Of a stretch of DNA of 64,000 nucleotides, positions 43,369-52,600 are shown one piece after another. The notes beneath the pieces were generated by a model, which searched no databases, was not told where the DNA came from, and saw nothing but the letters and a program-made list of their open reading frames with translations. Origin of the DNA: Danxiaibacter flavus (GTDB taxonomy: Bacteria; Bacteroidota; Bacteroidia; Chitinophagales; Chitinophagaceae); the NCBI RefSeq assembly GCF_041060425.1, contig NZ_JAULBC010000001.1, positions 1,302,001 through 1,366,000 of the forward strand, given 5' to 3'. How positions within the stretch are numbered: position 1 is the first letter of the stretch; every line of letters begins with the position of its first letter. The position numbers and the translations under genes were made by a program.

Positions 43369-43674
43369 ATGATGCGCCTGAATTCTACCTTAAATAAAAA
43401 ACTTGCAGAGATTACCCTTAAAGCAATAGCAGTAGTAGCTCGCGTTCCATTAAAGCATGCAATGTTTTGTTGCTGCATAGCAATATTCTTTTGCGCATGC
43501 AAAGCTGAGTATGAAACAGTCGTGCAGGATCATGTTGTGACTGATGTAGTTCAAAATTCAAAAGGTACTTATCGCATTAAGTCACGTGCATTAACCGGCT
43601 CCCGTCCTTTGAGAAAGACAAAAATTTCTCCCGGCGATACGTTGCAGTGTATGATTCTACGTAGAATTAGATAG
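43369..43674 (+). CDS. Hypothetical small lipoprotein
   Basis: The 101-aa frame from ATG 43369 contains a hydrophobic segment FCCCIAIFFCAC followed by KAEYETVV, a possible lipobox. The ATG that gives MFCCCIAIFF (43459) is an alternative start that would make a conventional lipoprotein signal of 14 residues. The C-terminal part (GTYRIKSRALTGSRPLRKTKISPGD) is basic. A TTG at 43306 opens the frame further but adds unlikely sequence. It stands alone, so its function is unknown. Confidence 0.5.
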   Translation: MMRLNSTLNKKLAEITLKAIAVVARVPLKHAMFCCCIAIFFCACKAEYETVVQDHVVTDVVQNSKGTYRIKSRALTGSRPLRKTKISPGDTLQCMILRRIR

Positions 43675-43764
43675 AGTTGTAAGTTATACGTTTTATGCAG
43701 ATCAGTCGTAGTGCCGATCCCTTATCTAATACAAAGAGAAATCCGGGTGTTATAGTAGTATTAC

Positions 43765-43902
43765 CTGACACCTGACATTCATACCTCACGCCTCCTACCT
43801 CACGCCTCTGTCACGTCCTCCTACCACACACCTCACACCTCACACCTTATACCTAATTCAATAAACGTACAACGTAAAACTTACAACGTACAACGTCTTA
43901 CA
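43765..43902. repeat. CTCACACC-type and CAACGTAC-type repeats at the DUF1080 gene end
   Basis: CCTCACACCTCACACCTTA and variants repeat about ten times at 43765-43855, followed by AACGTACAACGTAAAACTTA-like units that reach the stop of the minus-strand gene. The CTCACACC family is the reverse complement of the one at 49169-49226. Confidence 0.75.
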
Positions 43903-44644
43903 GCTTTCTAACCCAAATGTTACGATAGCTCACCGGGTTTCCGTGATCCTGCAGTTTGATGGGTTCGCTGTCACTGTGCTTTTCGTAAGATGCAATGCCA
44001 ATGTATTGTGTGCTGCCTATAAGTGTAGCATTGTTTTGAACAAGAACACCATTGTGAATGACAGTAATACGTGCAGCCATTTTAACTGTACCGTCTTCGT
44101 TAAATCGGGGAGCAGTGAAGATCACGTCGTATGTTTGCCATTCTCCGGGTTTACGGCTGGCGTTCACCAACGGTATTAATTGTTTGTAGATACTTCCTGC
44201 CTGCCCGTTGGAATATGTGCGGTTATTATAAGAGTCAAGCACTTGCAATTCGTATTTTCCCATCAGGAAGATGCCACTGTTGCCCCGGCCTTGTCCGTCT
44301 CCTTTTACTTCAGCTGGCGTTCTCCATTCAATATGCAGCTGGCAATCGCCGAATTTTTCTTTGCTTGTTATTTCACCAGAGCCGCCTTTTACCGTCATAG
44401 CGCCGTCGGCAATATCCCATTTAATGGGGCCGCCGTCAGTTCCAACCCATGCATCTGTGCTTTTACCATCAAATAATACAATGGCGTCAGAAGGTGCAGA
44501 GGAGGCTGATGCACCGGGCGTAATAACCCTGGGCTCAGGTTTCCAGACTTCAGTAAGGGACGGTGGATCTTTTTTCTCTTGTGCCATTGCACCGGCAACA
44601 CATAACAAGGCTGCCGCTCCTGTAAAAAAAATCTTTGAATTCAT
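43898..44644 (-). CDS. DUF1080 (3-keto-disaccharide hydrolase-like) secreted protein
   Basis: The 248-aa protein has a signal peptide (about 1-21, MAQ cleavage region) and one DUF1080 domain: IVLFDGKSTDAWVG, IADGAMTVKGGSGEITSKEKFGDCQLHIEWRTP, GNSGIFLMGKYELQVLDSY, and VSYRNIWVRKL at the end. DUF1080 members are concanavalin-like proteins that act on sugars; some hydrolyse 3-keto-glycosides. It stands alone with no oxidoreductase partner nearby. Confidence 0.9.
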   Translation of the reverse strand: MNSKIFFTGAAALLCVAGAMAQEKKDPPSLTEVWKPEPRVITPGASASSAPSDAIVLFDGKSTDAWVGTDGGPIKWDIADGAMTVKGGSGEITSKEKFGDCQLHIEWRTPAEVKGDGQGRGNSGIFLMGKYELQVLDSYNNRTYSNGQAGSIYKQLIPLVNASRKPGEWQTYDVIFTAPRFNEDGTVKMAARITVIHNGVLVQNNATLIGSTQYIGIASYEKHSDSEPIKLQDHGNPVSYRNIWVRKL

Positions 44645-44855
44645 GTTGCAATCGTTTATTAATTGTGATTTGTTTCGTAGCCCACTTGTAAGACTGAAAA
44701 ACCATTATAAATGGCTTTTTTAATGCAAAAACAGTCAGACAATTGGCGATGATTCCAGATAGCAATATAAAAATAAATAGAATCAGATACGAGAATAATG
44801 TGAAGATGGAGAGCCGCATCAAATTGAGTAGCAAAAGAGATTTTTTGTGCCTTGC

Positions 44856-45407
44856 TTATGATTGCAAGTTTTCTCTAGTCTCTTTAACTTCAATAGGTGA
44901 TTTTCTATCAAAGAAGAATGTCATTCTATAGTGAATGATTAATAAAGGCTTTTCAGTTATTGAATCATCTTTGTATGCCTGAACAAAAAAAATCTTTCCG
45001 GCGCCGGACGTAACGAGATAGTAATAATCCTTGTCGTCATTCGGAAATGTTGTTCTTATTACCTCCGCAGCCATGCTGCGTATCTTGATCGTTGTATCAT
45101 ATGCTTGTTGTAAATCTTTTTCCCAATTGTTGCTGAAGCGTTTTATCAACAGGGCGCGTGTTGTATTATTTAGATTTCGAATGCTGTCCATCGTAACCTT
45201 TGAAACAACACAGCCAAAAGAATGGAATTTAACGCCGTATCTTTTTCCGATAGCATTTAATTGAATGGATGATTCGAGATCTGGAACACCAGTTGTAATA
45301 ATTGTCGGAAGAGTGTCTTTGGCCAAATTATTTATGCTTCGTGTTTTAGTGCGATGCTTACAGGCAAAATATAATGCCACAAAACAAATGAAGATTAGCC
45401 GATACAT
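44856..45407 (-). CDS. Hypothetical lipoprotein
   Basis: The 183-aa product has a short lipoprotein signal with lipobox YFAC at C16 and a soluble body (SIQLNAIGKRYGVKFHSFGC, KVTMDSIRNLNNTTRALLIKRF, DKDYYYLVTSGAGKIFFVQAY). I do not recognise a family. It is monocistronic, with 211 bases to the DUF1080 gene downstream. The start ATG at 45405-45407 fits the signal well. Confidence 0.75.
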   Translation of the reverse strand: MYRLIFICFVALYFACKHRTKTRSINNLAKDTLPTIITTGVPDLESSIQLNAIGKRYGVKFHSFGCVVSKVTMDSIRNLNNTTRALLIKRFSNNWEKDLQQAYDTTIKIRSMAAEVIRTTFPNDDKDYYYLVTSGAGKIFFVQAYKDDSITEKPLLIIHYRMTFFFDRKSPIEVKETRENLQS

Positions 45408-45577
45408 ACGGTTTTAAGCCAAGATGCAGAGATAGGAAAACTGCATATTTTTTAAGATCCCGTTATATCCTCATCTTAACTTTTCCTGGTATTCGAAGTT
45501 GGTTTTGAGGACTTATCACACTTTTCTTACGCCTTCAAAAAGCATTTTGGTTTTTCGCCAACTGCATTAAAACAAAA

Positions 45578-45612
45578 GCCCGGCTGCTAAGTAGTATAAA
45601 TGCATGCCGGGC
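45578..45612 (-). terminator. Terminator of the heptose kinase gene
   Basis: GCCCGGC and GCCGGGC form a 7-bp GC-only stem with a 21-base loop. On the - strand it is followed by TTTTGTTTT, as expected for an intrinsic terminator 20 bases after the stop. Confidence 0.7.
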
Positions 45613-45631
45613 AATAAATAAAATGAATGAT

Positions 45632-46624
45632 TTACGCTTTGATCAACAGCTTACATTCTTCCAGCAATATATCCTTGTTAATTGCTGCCGTTCCAACTTC
45701 CTCGCATACCAGGCCGCCGGCAATATTGGCCATTTCCGCAGCCATGTTAATGTCTTTTGTTGAGGCATATACAAGAGATGCTACAGCGATCACTGTATCT
45801 CCCGCGCCACTTACATCGGCAATATTTCGCAAATGAGAAGGAATAAGATTTGACTGTGTTTCATTTTGGAAGAAAACACCTTTCTCTGATAAAGTTATCA
45901 ATGATGTATGGTGATCCAATCTTTCTTTCAATTGTGTATGAATGCTGTCAAGCACCTCTTTATTAACGTTTTCAACCAATATATTCAAGCCTTCTATTAC
46001 TTCTTTAAGATTGGGCTTAAAGATGTCGACATTCTTATAGCTAAAGAAATTTTTACGCTTGGGATCTACTGTTATAATGATATCGTTTTCCTTACAGATC
46101 TGCGTAATGGTTTTTATGATCGTTTCGGTAAGTACACCTTTATTGTAATCTTCAAAAATTACAACGGAAGGTCTTTCTTTTTGCACATAAGTCATGAATG
46201 CCGCAACCAATGCATCTTCGTCAGTTTTTGTAATATCTTTTGTGATTTCGGCATCAAGACGCATCATTTGCTGATTGCGGCTGATAATGCGGATCTTGTT
46301 GGTGGTAATGCGTTTGTCGCTATGAACAATATATTCGGTATTGATATTGGCCTGCTCAAACAAACCCTTCAGAATTTTAGCATCATCATCGTTACCGACA
46401 ACAGAAAATACAGTTGTTGCTGCCTGCAAAGCAGCGGTATTTAATGCAACATTTCCTGCACCTCCAATACGGTATTCTTTTTTGTCTACAGCAACAACCG
46501 GCACCGGCGCTTCTGGTGAAATGCGTTCCACATGTCCCCACCAATAGGTGTCCAGCATTACATCGCCTATTACCGCGACTTTTATGGAAGCAAAATCATT
46601 GAATAGCTTATTGAAATCTGTCAT
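45632..46624 (-). CDS. rfaE1: D-glycero-beta-D-manno-heptose-7-phosphate kinase (HldE domain I)
   Basis: The 330-aa PfkB-fold kinase matches the N-terminal kinase domain of HldE/RfaE: VIGDVMLDTYWWGHVERISPEAPVPVV, GGAGNVALNTAALQA, VDPKRKNFFSYKNVDIFKPN, DVSGAGDTVIAVASL. It phosphorylates heptose-7-phosphate at C1 on the way to ADP-heptose for LPS core. The adenylyltransferase half found in E. coli HldE is missing, so a separate hldE2/rfaE2 gene must be elsewhere. This split form is usual in Bacteroidota. Confidence 0.92.
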   Translation of the reverse strand: MTDFNKLFNDFASIKVAVIGDVMLDTYWWGHVERISPEAPVPVVAVDKKEYRIGGAGNVALNTAALQAATTVFSVVGNDDDAKILKGLFEQANINTEYIVHSDKRITTNKIRIISRNQQMMRLDAEITKDITKTDEDALVAAFMTYVQKERPSVVIFEDYNKGVLTETIIKTITQICKENDIIITVDPKRKNFFSYKNVDIFKPNLKEVIEGLNILVENVNKEVLDSIHTQLKERLDHHTSLITLSEKGVFFQNETQSNLIPSHLRNIADVSGAGDTVIAVASLVYASTKDINMAAEMANIAGGLVCEEVGTAAINKDILLEECKLLIKA

Positions 46625-46671
46625 AATATGTCTGTTCTGTCAGGCGCAAAACTAGGGTATTAAAGGGAAAG

Positions 46672-46712
46672 CTTAAAGCTTAAAGCTTAAAGCTCAAAGC
46701 CTAAAACTTAAA
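46672..46712. repeat. AGCTTAAAGC-type short repeat
   Basis: AAAGCTTAAAGCTTAAAGCT and variants repeat about five times. It is the same family as the repeats at 14920 and 15300, and the permease gene ends in AAGCTTTTAGCTTTGGGC (46904-46925), again the same family. Confidence 0.7.
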
Positions 46713-46803
46713 ATCGCCGCAAAATAAGAATGCTTGCGTTTATGAGTGGTTTGCAGCGCCCAATGATTTTGGCATTCGACTGTTGAACTTTAAGCGACAA
46801 AAA

Positions 46804-46835
46804 AAAGCCTCGCTCAATATTAGAACAGAGGCTTT
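46804..46835 (-). terminator. Terminator of the permease gene
   Basis: AAAGCCTC and GAGGCTTT form an 8-bp stem with a 16-base loop. The - strand has TTTTTTTT after the stem, so it is a strong intrinsic terminator 78 bases beyond the permease stop. Confidence 0.75.
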
Positions 46836-46912
46836 CTTACATTTTATCATAAAGGTTTTTGAGATAAGCTTATTAACCGGAATCACCGGTCGCGTCAAAT
46901 AGTTTTAAGCTT

Positions 46913-48346
46913 TTAGCTTTGGGCTTTAAGCTTTTTCTGCTCCTTCTTCTTCCCCCCATGTGCCAAATAGTAAATAGGTATGCCAATGCCGGCGATCAGC
47001 AATCCCCATTTAACGTAGGTGCTTTTATAAATAACCAGTAATACGCAAAATGCAACGCCCAGCAGTATGTAGATGGCTGGCAAAACAGGATATAAAAACG
47101 CCTTGTAAGGTCTTTCAGCATTTGGCATTTTCTTCCGCAGAATAAATATGCCAAGTATGGTCAAAACATAAAATACAACCACTACAAATGAAACCATGTC
47201 CAGCAAGTCGCCATATTTGCCGCTCAGGCACAGGAGAGAAGCAACGATACATTGTATCCATAATGCAAAACCGGGTACAGCATTTTTATTCAACTCGCCT
47301 GTTTGCTTAAAGAACAGGCCGTCTTTTGCCATCGTATAATAAACCCTGGCACCGGATAAAATAAGACCATTATTGCAGCCAAAAGTTGAGATCATGATCA
47401 TAATGGCGATAACATAAGTACCCGCATTGCCAAAAATGGCGTTTGATGCGGCAACAGCTACGCGGTCTTTCTCTGCGGAAGCTATTTCCTGTAAAGGAAG
47501 CACTGCTGTGTACATTACATTCGCCGCAACGTAAATAATGGTCACGATAAGCGTTCCCAGGAAGAGGCTCAGGCCAATATTGCGTTTAGGATTCTTGATT
47601 TCACCGGCAATAAATGTAACGTTCTCCCAGGCCACACTACTGAAAATGGAGCCAACCATAGATGCGGCTATTGCGCCCAGTGCTGCTGCAATTGCATAGT
47701 GCGATACACTACCATCAGGACTCAATGCATGAAGGTCCCAGGCGTTGGTCCAGTTAGCGTGCCATATATCTCCTTTTGCGGCTAAAAATCCAAATACGAT
47801 CAGGCCGAATAAACTGAGGAGTTTGATAATGGTCAGCGTCGTTTGGATGATCTTGCCATTTTTAATGCCCCGGGAATTAATGTAGGTGAGCAATATGATG
47901 GTAATGATGGAAAGGATCTGCGCAGGCGAAATGCTGATTTTTCCTATTGTAAACAGTACCAGGTCCTCACTTACCTGTGGAAAAAGATATGCCGTAAATT
48001 TCGAAAAGGCCACGCCAACTGCGGCGATGGTACCTGTTTGAATAACAGCAAAAAAACTCCAGCCGTACAGGAATCCGATCAGCGGGTTATAGGATTCTTT
48101 TAAATAAACATACTGTCCGCCGGCTTTAGGAAACATGCCACTCAATTCGCCATAGCTTACTGCGGCTGCTATAGTCATAAAGCCGGTAATAAGCCATACT
48201 GCTATAAGCCATCCGGATGAGCCTACATTACGGGTAATATCCGCACTAACAATAAAAATACCGGAGCCTATCATGCTACCGGCAACAATCATGGTCCCGT
48301 CAAGCAAACCAAGCGTTGGTTTGAATGAAGATTGGTTTTCCTGCAT
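46913..48346 (-). CDS. APC-family amino acid permease
   Basis: The 477-aa protein has about 12 hydrophobic segments and the APC start GLLDGTMIVAGSMIGSGIFIVSADI, with the GSGIF substrate-binding loop. Further conserved text is YVYLKESYNPLIGFLYGW and ENVTFIAGEIKNPKRNIGLSL. It imports or exchanges amino acids through the inner membrane; specificity is not predictable, but the overall pattern is nearest to the LAT/SteT exchanger type. Confidence 0.9.
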   Translation of the reverse strand: MQENQSSFKPTLGLLDGTMIVAGSMIGSGIFIVSADITRNVGSSGWLIAVWLITGFMTIAAAVSYGELSGMFPKAGGQYVYLKESYNPLIGFLYGWSFFAVIQTGTIAAVGVAFSKFTAYLFPQVSEDLVLFTIGKISISPAQILSIITIILLTYINSRGIKNGKIIQTTLTIIKLLSLFGLIVFGFLAAKGDIWHANWTNAWDLHALSPDGSVSHYAIAAALGAIAASMVGSIFSSVAWENVTFIAGEIKNPKRNIGLSLFLGTLIVTIIYVAANVMYTAVLPLQEIASAEKDRVAVAASNAIFGNAGTYVIAIMIMISTFGCNNGLILSGARVYYTMAKDGLFFKQTGELNKNAVPGFALWIQCIVASLLCLSGKYGDLLDMVSFVVVVFYVLTILGIFILRKKMPNAERPYKAFLYPVLPAIYILLGVAFCVLLVIYKSTYVKWGLLIAGIGIPIYYLAHGGKKKEQKKLKAQS

Positions 48347-48426
48347 ACTTATATATTTCTCTCAAAAGCAGCATGGAATAAGGTGTTCATTGGAGTTATT
48401 CCAGCCCTGGTTATTAATAAAATAAA

Positions 48427-48449
48427 AAATCCCGTTTTATGCGGGATTT
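48427..48449 (-). terminator. Terminator of the ompH gene
   Basis: AAATCCCG and CGGGATTT form an 8-bp stem with a 7-base loop, followed on the - strand by TTTTTTATTTTATT. It lies 23 bases after the OmpH stop. Confidence 0.85.
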
Positions 48450-48471
48450 GAAGATAGAATAATTAATGTAA

Positions 48472-49068
48472 TTATTTACTTTTTGTACTCTTATGTTGCG
48501 CATTCAGGTAAAAGATCACGCTGTCTGTAATATTACGCGTAGAGTCTTTGAAATACAGATTGTCTTCTTCACTTGCTGCAAAGACATATGAGTAGCCTTT
48601 TTCCTGGCAAAATCCTTTCAAAAAGTCCTGTATTTTCAGTTTTACATCCTGCAGTTTACGCATGCCTTCTGTATTCAGTTGCTGTTGCTTTTCTTCCTGT
48701 TCTGCACGCAGATCATTCTGCATTTGGTATAATGTCTGCTCGTACTGGCTTTGCTCAGTCTGAGACATGGTTGGCCCTTTCTGCTGATACTCTTTCACTT
48801 TCTTCATGTAGGCGTCTTGCTTAGCCCTTAGGTCACGTGCGTTCTGCTCTGATTTTGCAGCAAGATTGTCCCGGACTTCTTTATAATATTCGTACCTGTT
48901 TTGTAAAGAATCCAGTTCGAAATAAGCTATTTTAAATGTCGCTGATTCAGGCCCCTTTACAGCAGGTACTGTCTGGCTGCTCTTACCCTTACCATCAAAA
49001 TGTAAATAAAATAGAACACCTACTGCAATAAGCAAAACAACATTAAGTCCGATTAAAAATCTATTCAT
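48472..49068 (-). CDS. OmpH/Skp-family periplasmic chaperone
   Basis: The 198-aa protein has an N-terminal membrane or signal segment (about 4-23), a long helical Gln/Glu-rich coiled coil (about 60-150, KEYQQKGPTMSQTEQSQYEQ, NDLRAEQEEKQQQLNTEG) and a C-terminal body (FCQEKGYSYVFAASEEDNLYF). This is the Skp layout, a trimeric chaperone that holds outer-membrane proteins. Here the signal looks uncleaved, so it may stay tethered to the inner membrane. It stands alone, away from bamA. Confidence 0.85.
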   Translation of the reverse strand: MNRFLIGLNVVLLIAVGVLFYLHFDGKGKSSQTVPAVKGPESATFKIAYFELDSLQNRYEYYKEVRDNLAAKSEQNARDLRAKQDAYMKKVKEYQQKGPTMSQTEQSQYEQTLYQMQNDLRAEQEEKQQQLNTEGMRKLQDVKLKIQDFLKGFCQEKGYSYVFAASEEDNLYFKDSTRNITDSVIFYLNAQHKSTKSK

Positions 49069-49400
49069 GCAAGTCCCTTTTTTCGGGGTTGGAAAGTTAT
49101 AGGTAATATTAGTGATAGAATTGTTAAAATGACCTTTTTGCAGGAATGAAATAGGTGGTTGGGGGAGAAGGTGTGAGGAGTGAGGCGTGAGGTGTAAGGA
49201 GTGAGGCGTGAGGTGTGAGGAGTGAGAGCTTAAAGCTGTTTTAAGTTATACGTTGTACGTGATACGTTTACCGTAGCGAAGGAATCAGTATAAAATTGGC
49301 GCAGTTGCTACATTGACCGTTGGATATGACGATTTACTTGAAAGTAGAGGGCTGATAGCTAATTGCTGATAGCTGACCTGACAGCTCTTTGCTAATAGCT
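49069..49400. repeat. Intergenic repeats after rpoC, GAGGTGTGAGG- and AGCTGATAGC-type
   Basis: AGGTGTGAGGAGTGAGGCGT repeats at 49169-49226, TACGTTGTACGTGATACG follows at 49249-49267, and TGATAGCTAATTGCTGATAG at 49351-49400. No gene is seen in these 330 bases. Confidence 0.7.
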
Positions 49401-49409
49401 AAAACAAAA

Positions 49410-49432
49410 CAGGAAGCTTATTCGGCTTCCTG
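49410..49432 (-). terminator. Terminator distal to rpoC
   Basis: CAGGAAGC and GCTTCCTG form an 8-bp stem with a 7-base loop. The - strand continues TTTTGTTTT. It lies about 250 bases beyond the rpoC stop, after the 79-bp repeat array. Confidence 0.75.
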
Positions 49433-49450
49433 CTTGTTATTTGTTTATAC

Positions 49451-49682
49451 TTAAGTACTGTTTGTGTTTACTGATGATGATTCACCTGAACACATCGTAC
49501 ATCGTACTTCGTAAATCGTACATATTTAGTTAAGTACTGTCCGTGTTTAATGAGAATGATTCACCTGAACACATCGTACATCGTACTTCGTAAATCGTAC
49601 ATATTTAGTTAAGTACTGCTTGTGTTTAATGAAGATGATTCACCTGAACACATCGTACATCTAAAATCGTACATCGTACATC
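49451..49682. repeat. Tandem repeat, three 79-bp copies directly after rpoC
   Basis: TTAAGTACTG recurs at 49451, 49530 and 49609, an exact period of 79. Each copy holds TGATTCACCTGAACACATCG and a CGTACATCGTACTTCGTA run. The copies differ by a few bases. The array ends within 4 bases of the rpoC stop codon and lies between it and the terminator, so it would be part of the rpoC mRNA 3' end. Confidence 0.9.
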
Positions 49683-49685
49683 GTC

Positions 49686-52600
49686 TTATTCTTCGTCATC
49701 GAAGTTCATCGCTTCACGTGCAGTAGAAAGCAATTCATATTCTTCCTTGCTACCAACAATGATGCTTTCGAACTCTTTCTGACCAGTACCTGCTGGTATC
49801 AGGTGACCGGTGATAACATTTTCTTTCAATCCGAGCATGTCATCGCTCTTACCTTGTATAGCTGCAGAGCTTAATACTTTGGTAGTTTCCTGGAACGATG
49901 CAGCTGAGATCCAGCTTTGTACACCCAGTGAAGCTTTAGTGATACCTAACAGTACAGGCTGTGCTGTAGCTGGCTCTGCATCACGAACTTCAGCAAGTTT
50001 CTTATCGGAACGGCGCAGGATGGAGTTTTCTTCTCTCAACTCACGCAATGTTATGATTTGACCAGCTCTCAGTTTACTGCTGTCTCCCGGATCAGTTACT
50101 ACTTTCTTATCAAAGATCCTGTCGTTCTCATCGATGAACTCGAAACGGTCAACCAGGTCTTCTTCGAGGAATTTAGTATCACCGGCATCAACGATCTCCG
50201 CTTTCTTCATCATCTGGCGAACGATCACCTCAATATGCTTATCGTTGATCTTCACACCCTGTAAGCGGTAAACTTCCTGAATTTCATTTACCACATATTC
50301 CTGAACTGCGAATGGTCCTTTGATTGTTAAGATATCAGCTGGAGCAGTTTGACCATCGGAAAGGGCAGCGCCTGCTTTTACGAAGTCGCCATCCTGAACC
50401 AGGATCTGTCTTGTCAACGGAACCAGGTATTTTTTAACAATACCGTCTTTCGCTTCAACAATGATCTCACGGTTACCACGTTTAACATTACCAAAAGCAA
50501 CCACACCATCAATTTCACAAACTACTGCCGGATTGCTTGGGTTACGGGCTTCAAACAACTCGGTTACGCGAGGAAGACCCCCGGTGATATCACCGCTCTT
50601 ACGCAGTGTTCTTGGTATCTTCACAATTACCTGTCCGGCTTTTACGCTTTCGCCTTCTTCAATGATCAGACGGCTTCCGACAGGTAAGTTGTAGTTTTTG
50701 ATTTCTTTGCCTTCAACAACCAGTCCCGGAATCTTTGTTTTATCTTTTGTTTCGATAACCACTTTGTCACGGTGACCAGTTTGTTCATCAGCTTCTTCAC
50801 GGTAAGTAACACCTTCAATAACATTCTCGAATTTCACTTCACCTGCAATTTCAGCGACTACAACGTTGTTGAACGGATCCCATGTACAGATTATTTCTCC
50901 TTTCTTCACGAGTTGTCCGTCTTTTACATTCAGGACTGCACCATAAGGAATGTTGTTGGTGATTAATAACCTGTCATTTTTCAGATCCATGATCCTCATT
51001 TCACCTGTACGACCGATTACAACCTGTACTTTATCGCCTTCGTTGTTTTCTGTAGTTACAGAACGAAGACCATCGAACTGGATTGTACCGTCGAACTTGG
51101 CAGTTAATGAAGATTCTACTGAAGAAGAACCGGCGATACCACCCACGTGGAAGGTACGAAGTGTTAACTGTGTACCTGGCTCACCGATTGACTGGGCAGC
51201 GATGATCCCAACAGCGTCACCTCTTTGAGCGATGTAACCTGTAGCAAGGTTTTTACCATAACATTTCACACACACACCGCGTTTGCTTTCGCAGGTAAGT
51301 ACAGAACGGATCTCTACAGTTTCAATGCCTGCTTCTTCAATTGCTCTTGCAACGTCTACGGTAATTTCATCACCAGCAGCAACGAGGAGTTCTTCAGTAA
51401 CCGGGTGGAATACATCATGTAAAGATGTTCTACCCAAAATTCTATCTAACAATGGTTCTACTACATCCTCATTGTCTTTCAATGCAGATGTTGCAATACC
51501 ACGTAATGTTCCACAATCTTCATCAGAGATCACCACATCCTGTGCTACGTCAACAAGACGACGAGTCAGGTAACCGGCATCGGCTGTTTTAAGGGCCGTA
51601 TCCGCAAGACCTTTACGCGCACCGTGCGTAGAGATAAAGTAATCCAATACGTTCAAACCACCTTTAAAGTTGGAAAGGATCGGGTTCTCGATGATCTCAG
51701 ATCCTGTAGAACCTGATTTTCTCGGTTTAGCCATCAGACCCCTGATACCAGCCAGCTGTTTTACCTGCTGTTTAGAACCACGCGCACCGGAGTCAAGCAT
51801 CATGTACACAGAGTTGAAGCCCTGTTTGTCTGTTGCCATTTCACGGATCAGTGTTTCTGTAATGCGGGTATCCACACGGCTCCATATATCAATTACCTGG
51901 TTGTAACGTTCGTTATTGGTGATAAGACCCATGTTGTAGCTTTCCCAAACTTCTTCAACTTCAGCCTTAGCCTGCTCAAGTAATTCGTTTCTTACTTCAG
52001 GAATGATAAGGTCATTAACGTTGAACGATAAACCACCACGGAAGGCCATACGGAAACCTAAGGTTTTGATATCATCCAGGAACTTAGCCGTTTTAGGAAC
52101 GTTAGTGATCTTGATGATATCACCGATGATCTCTCTCAGTGATTTTTTGGTGGCTAATGCGTTTACGAAACCTACTTCTTTTGGTACGAACTGGTTGAAC
52201 AATACGCGACCAACAGTCGTTTCAATCAATTTGTTTTTCAGTTCACCACCTTCACGCACATTGGTTTTTACTTTAATGAAAGCATGCAGGTCAACCTGGT
52301 TTTCATTGTAAGCGATTAAAACCTCTTCAGTGCTATAGAAAGCTTTGCCTTCACCTTTAACTTTTTCAGTTTCAGTGTTTCTTTTACCCTTAGTGATGTA
52401 GTACAGACCAAGTACCATGTCCTGGGAAGGCAGGGTGATCGGCGTACCGTTCTGCGGGTTAAGAATGTTGTGAGAAGACAGCATCAGTAATTGTGCTTCC
52501 AAAATTGCGGCGTTGCTCAAAGGCACGTGAACCGCCATCTGGTCACCATCAAAGTCGGCGTTGAACGCACTCGTTACCAATGGGTGAAGCTGAATGGCCT

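Noticed and set aside
49451..49682. CRISPR array or phage attachment site
   Set aside because: Tandem 79-bp copies with no unique spacers, integrase or tRNA nearby.
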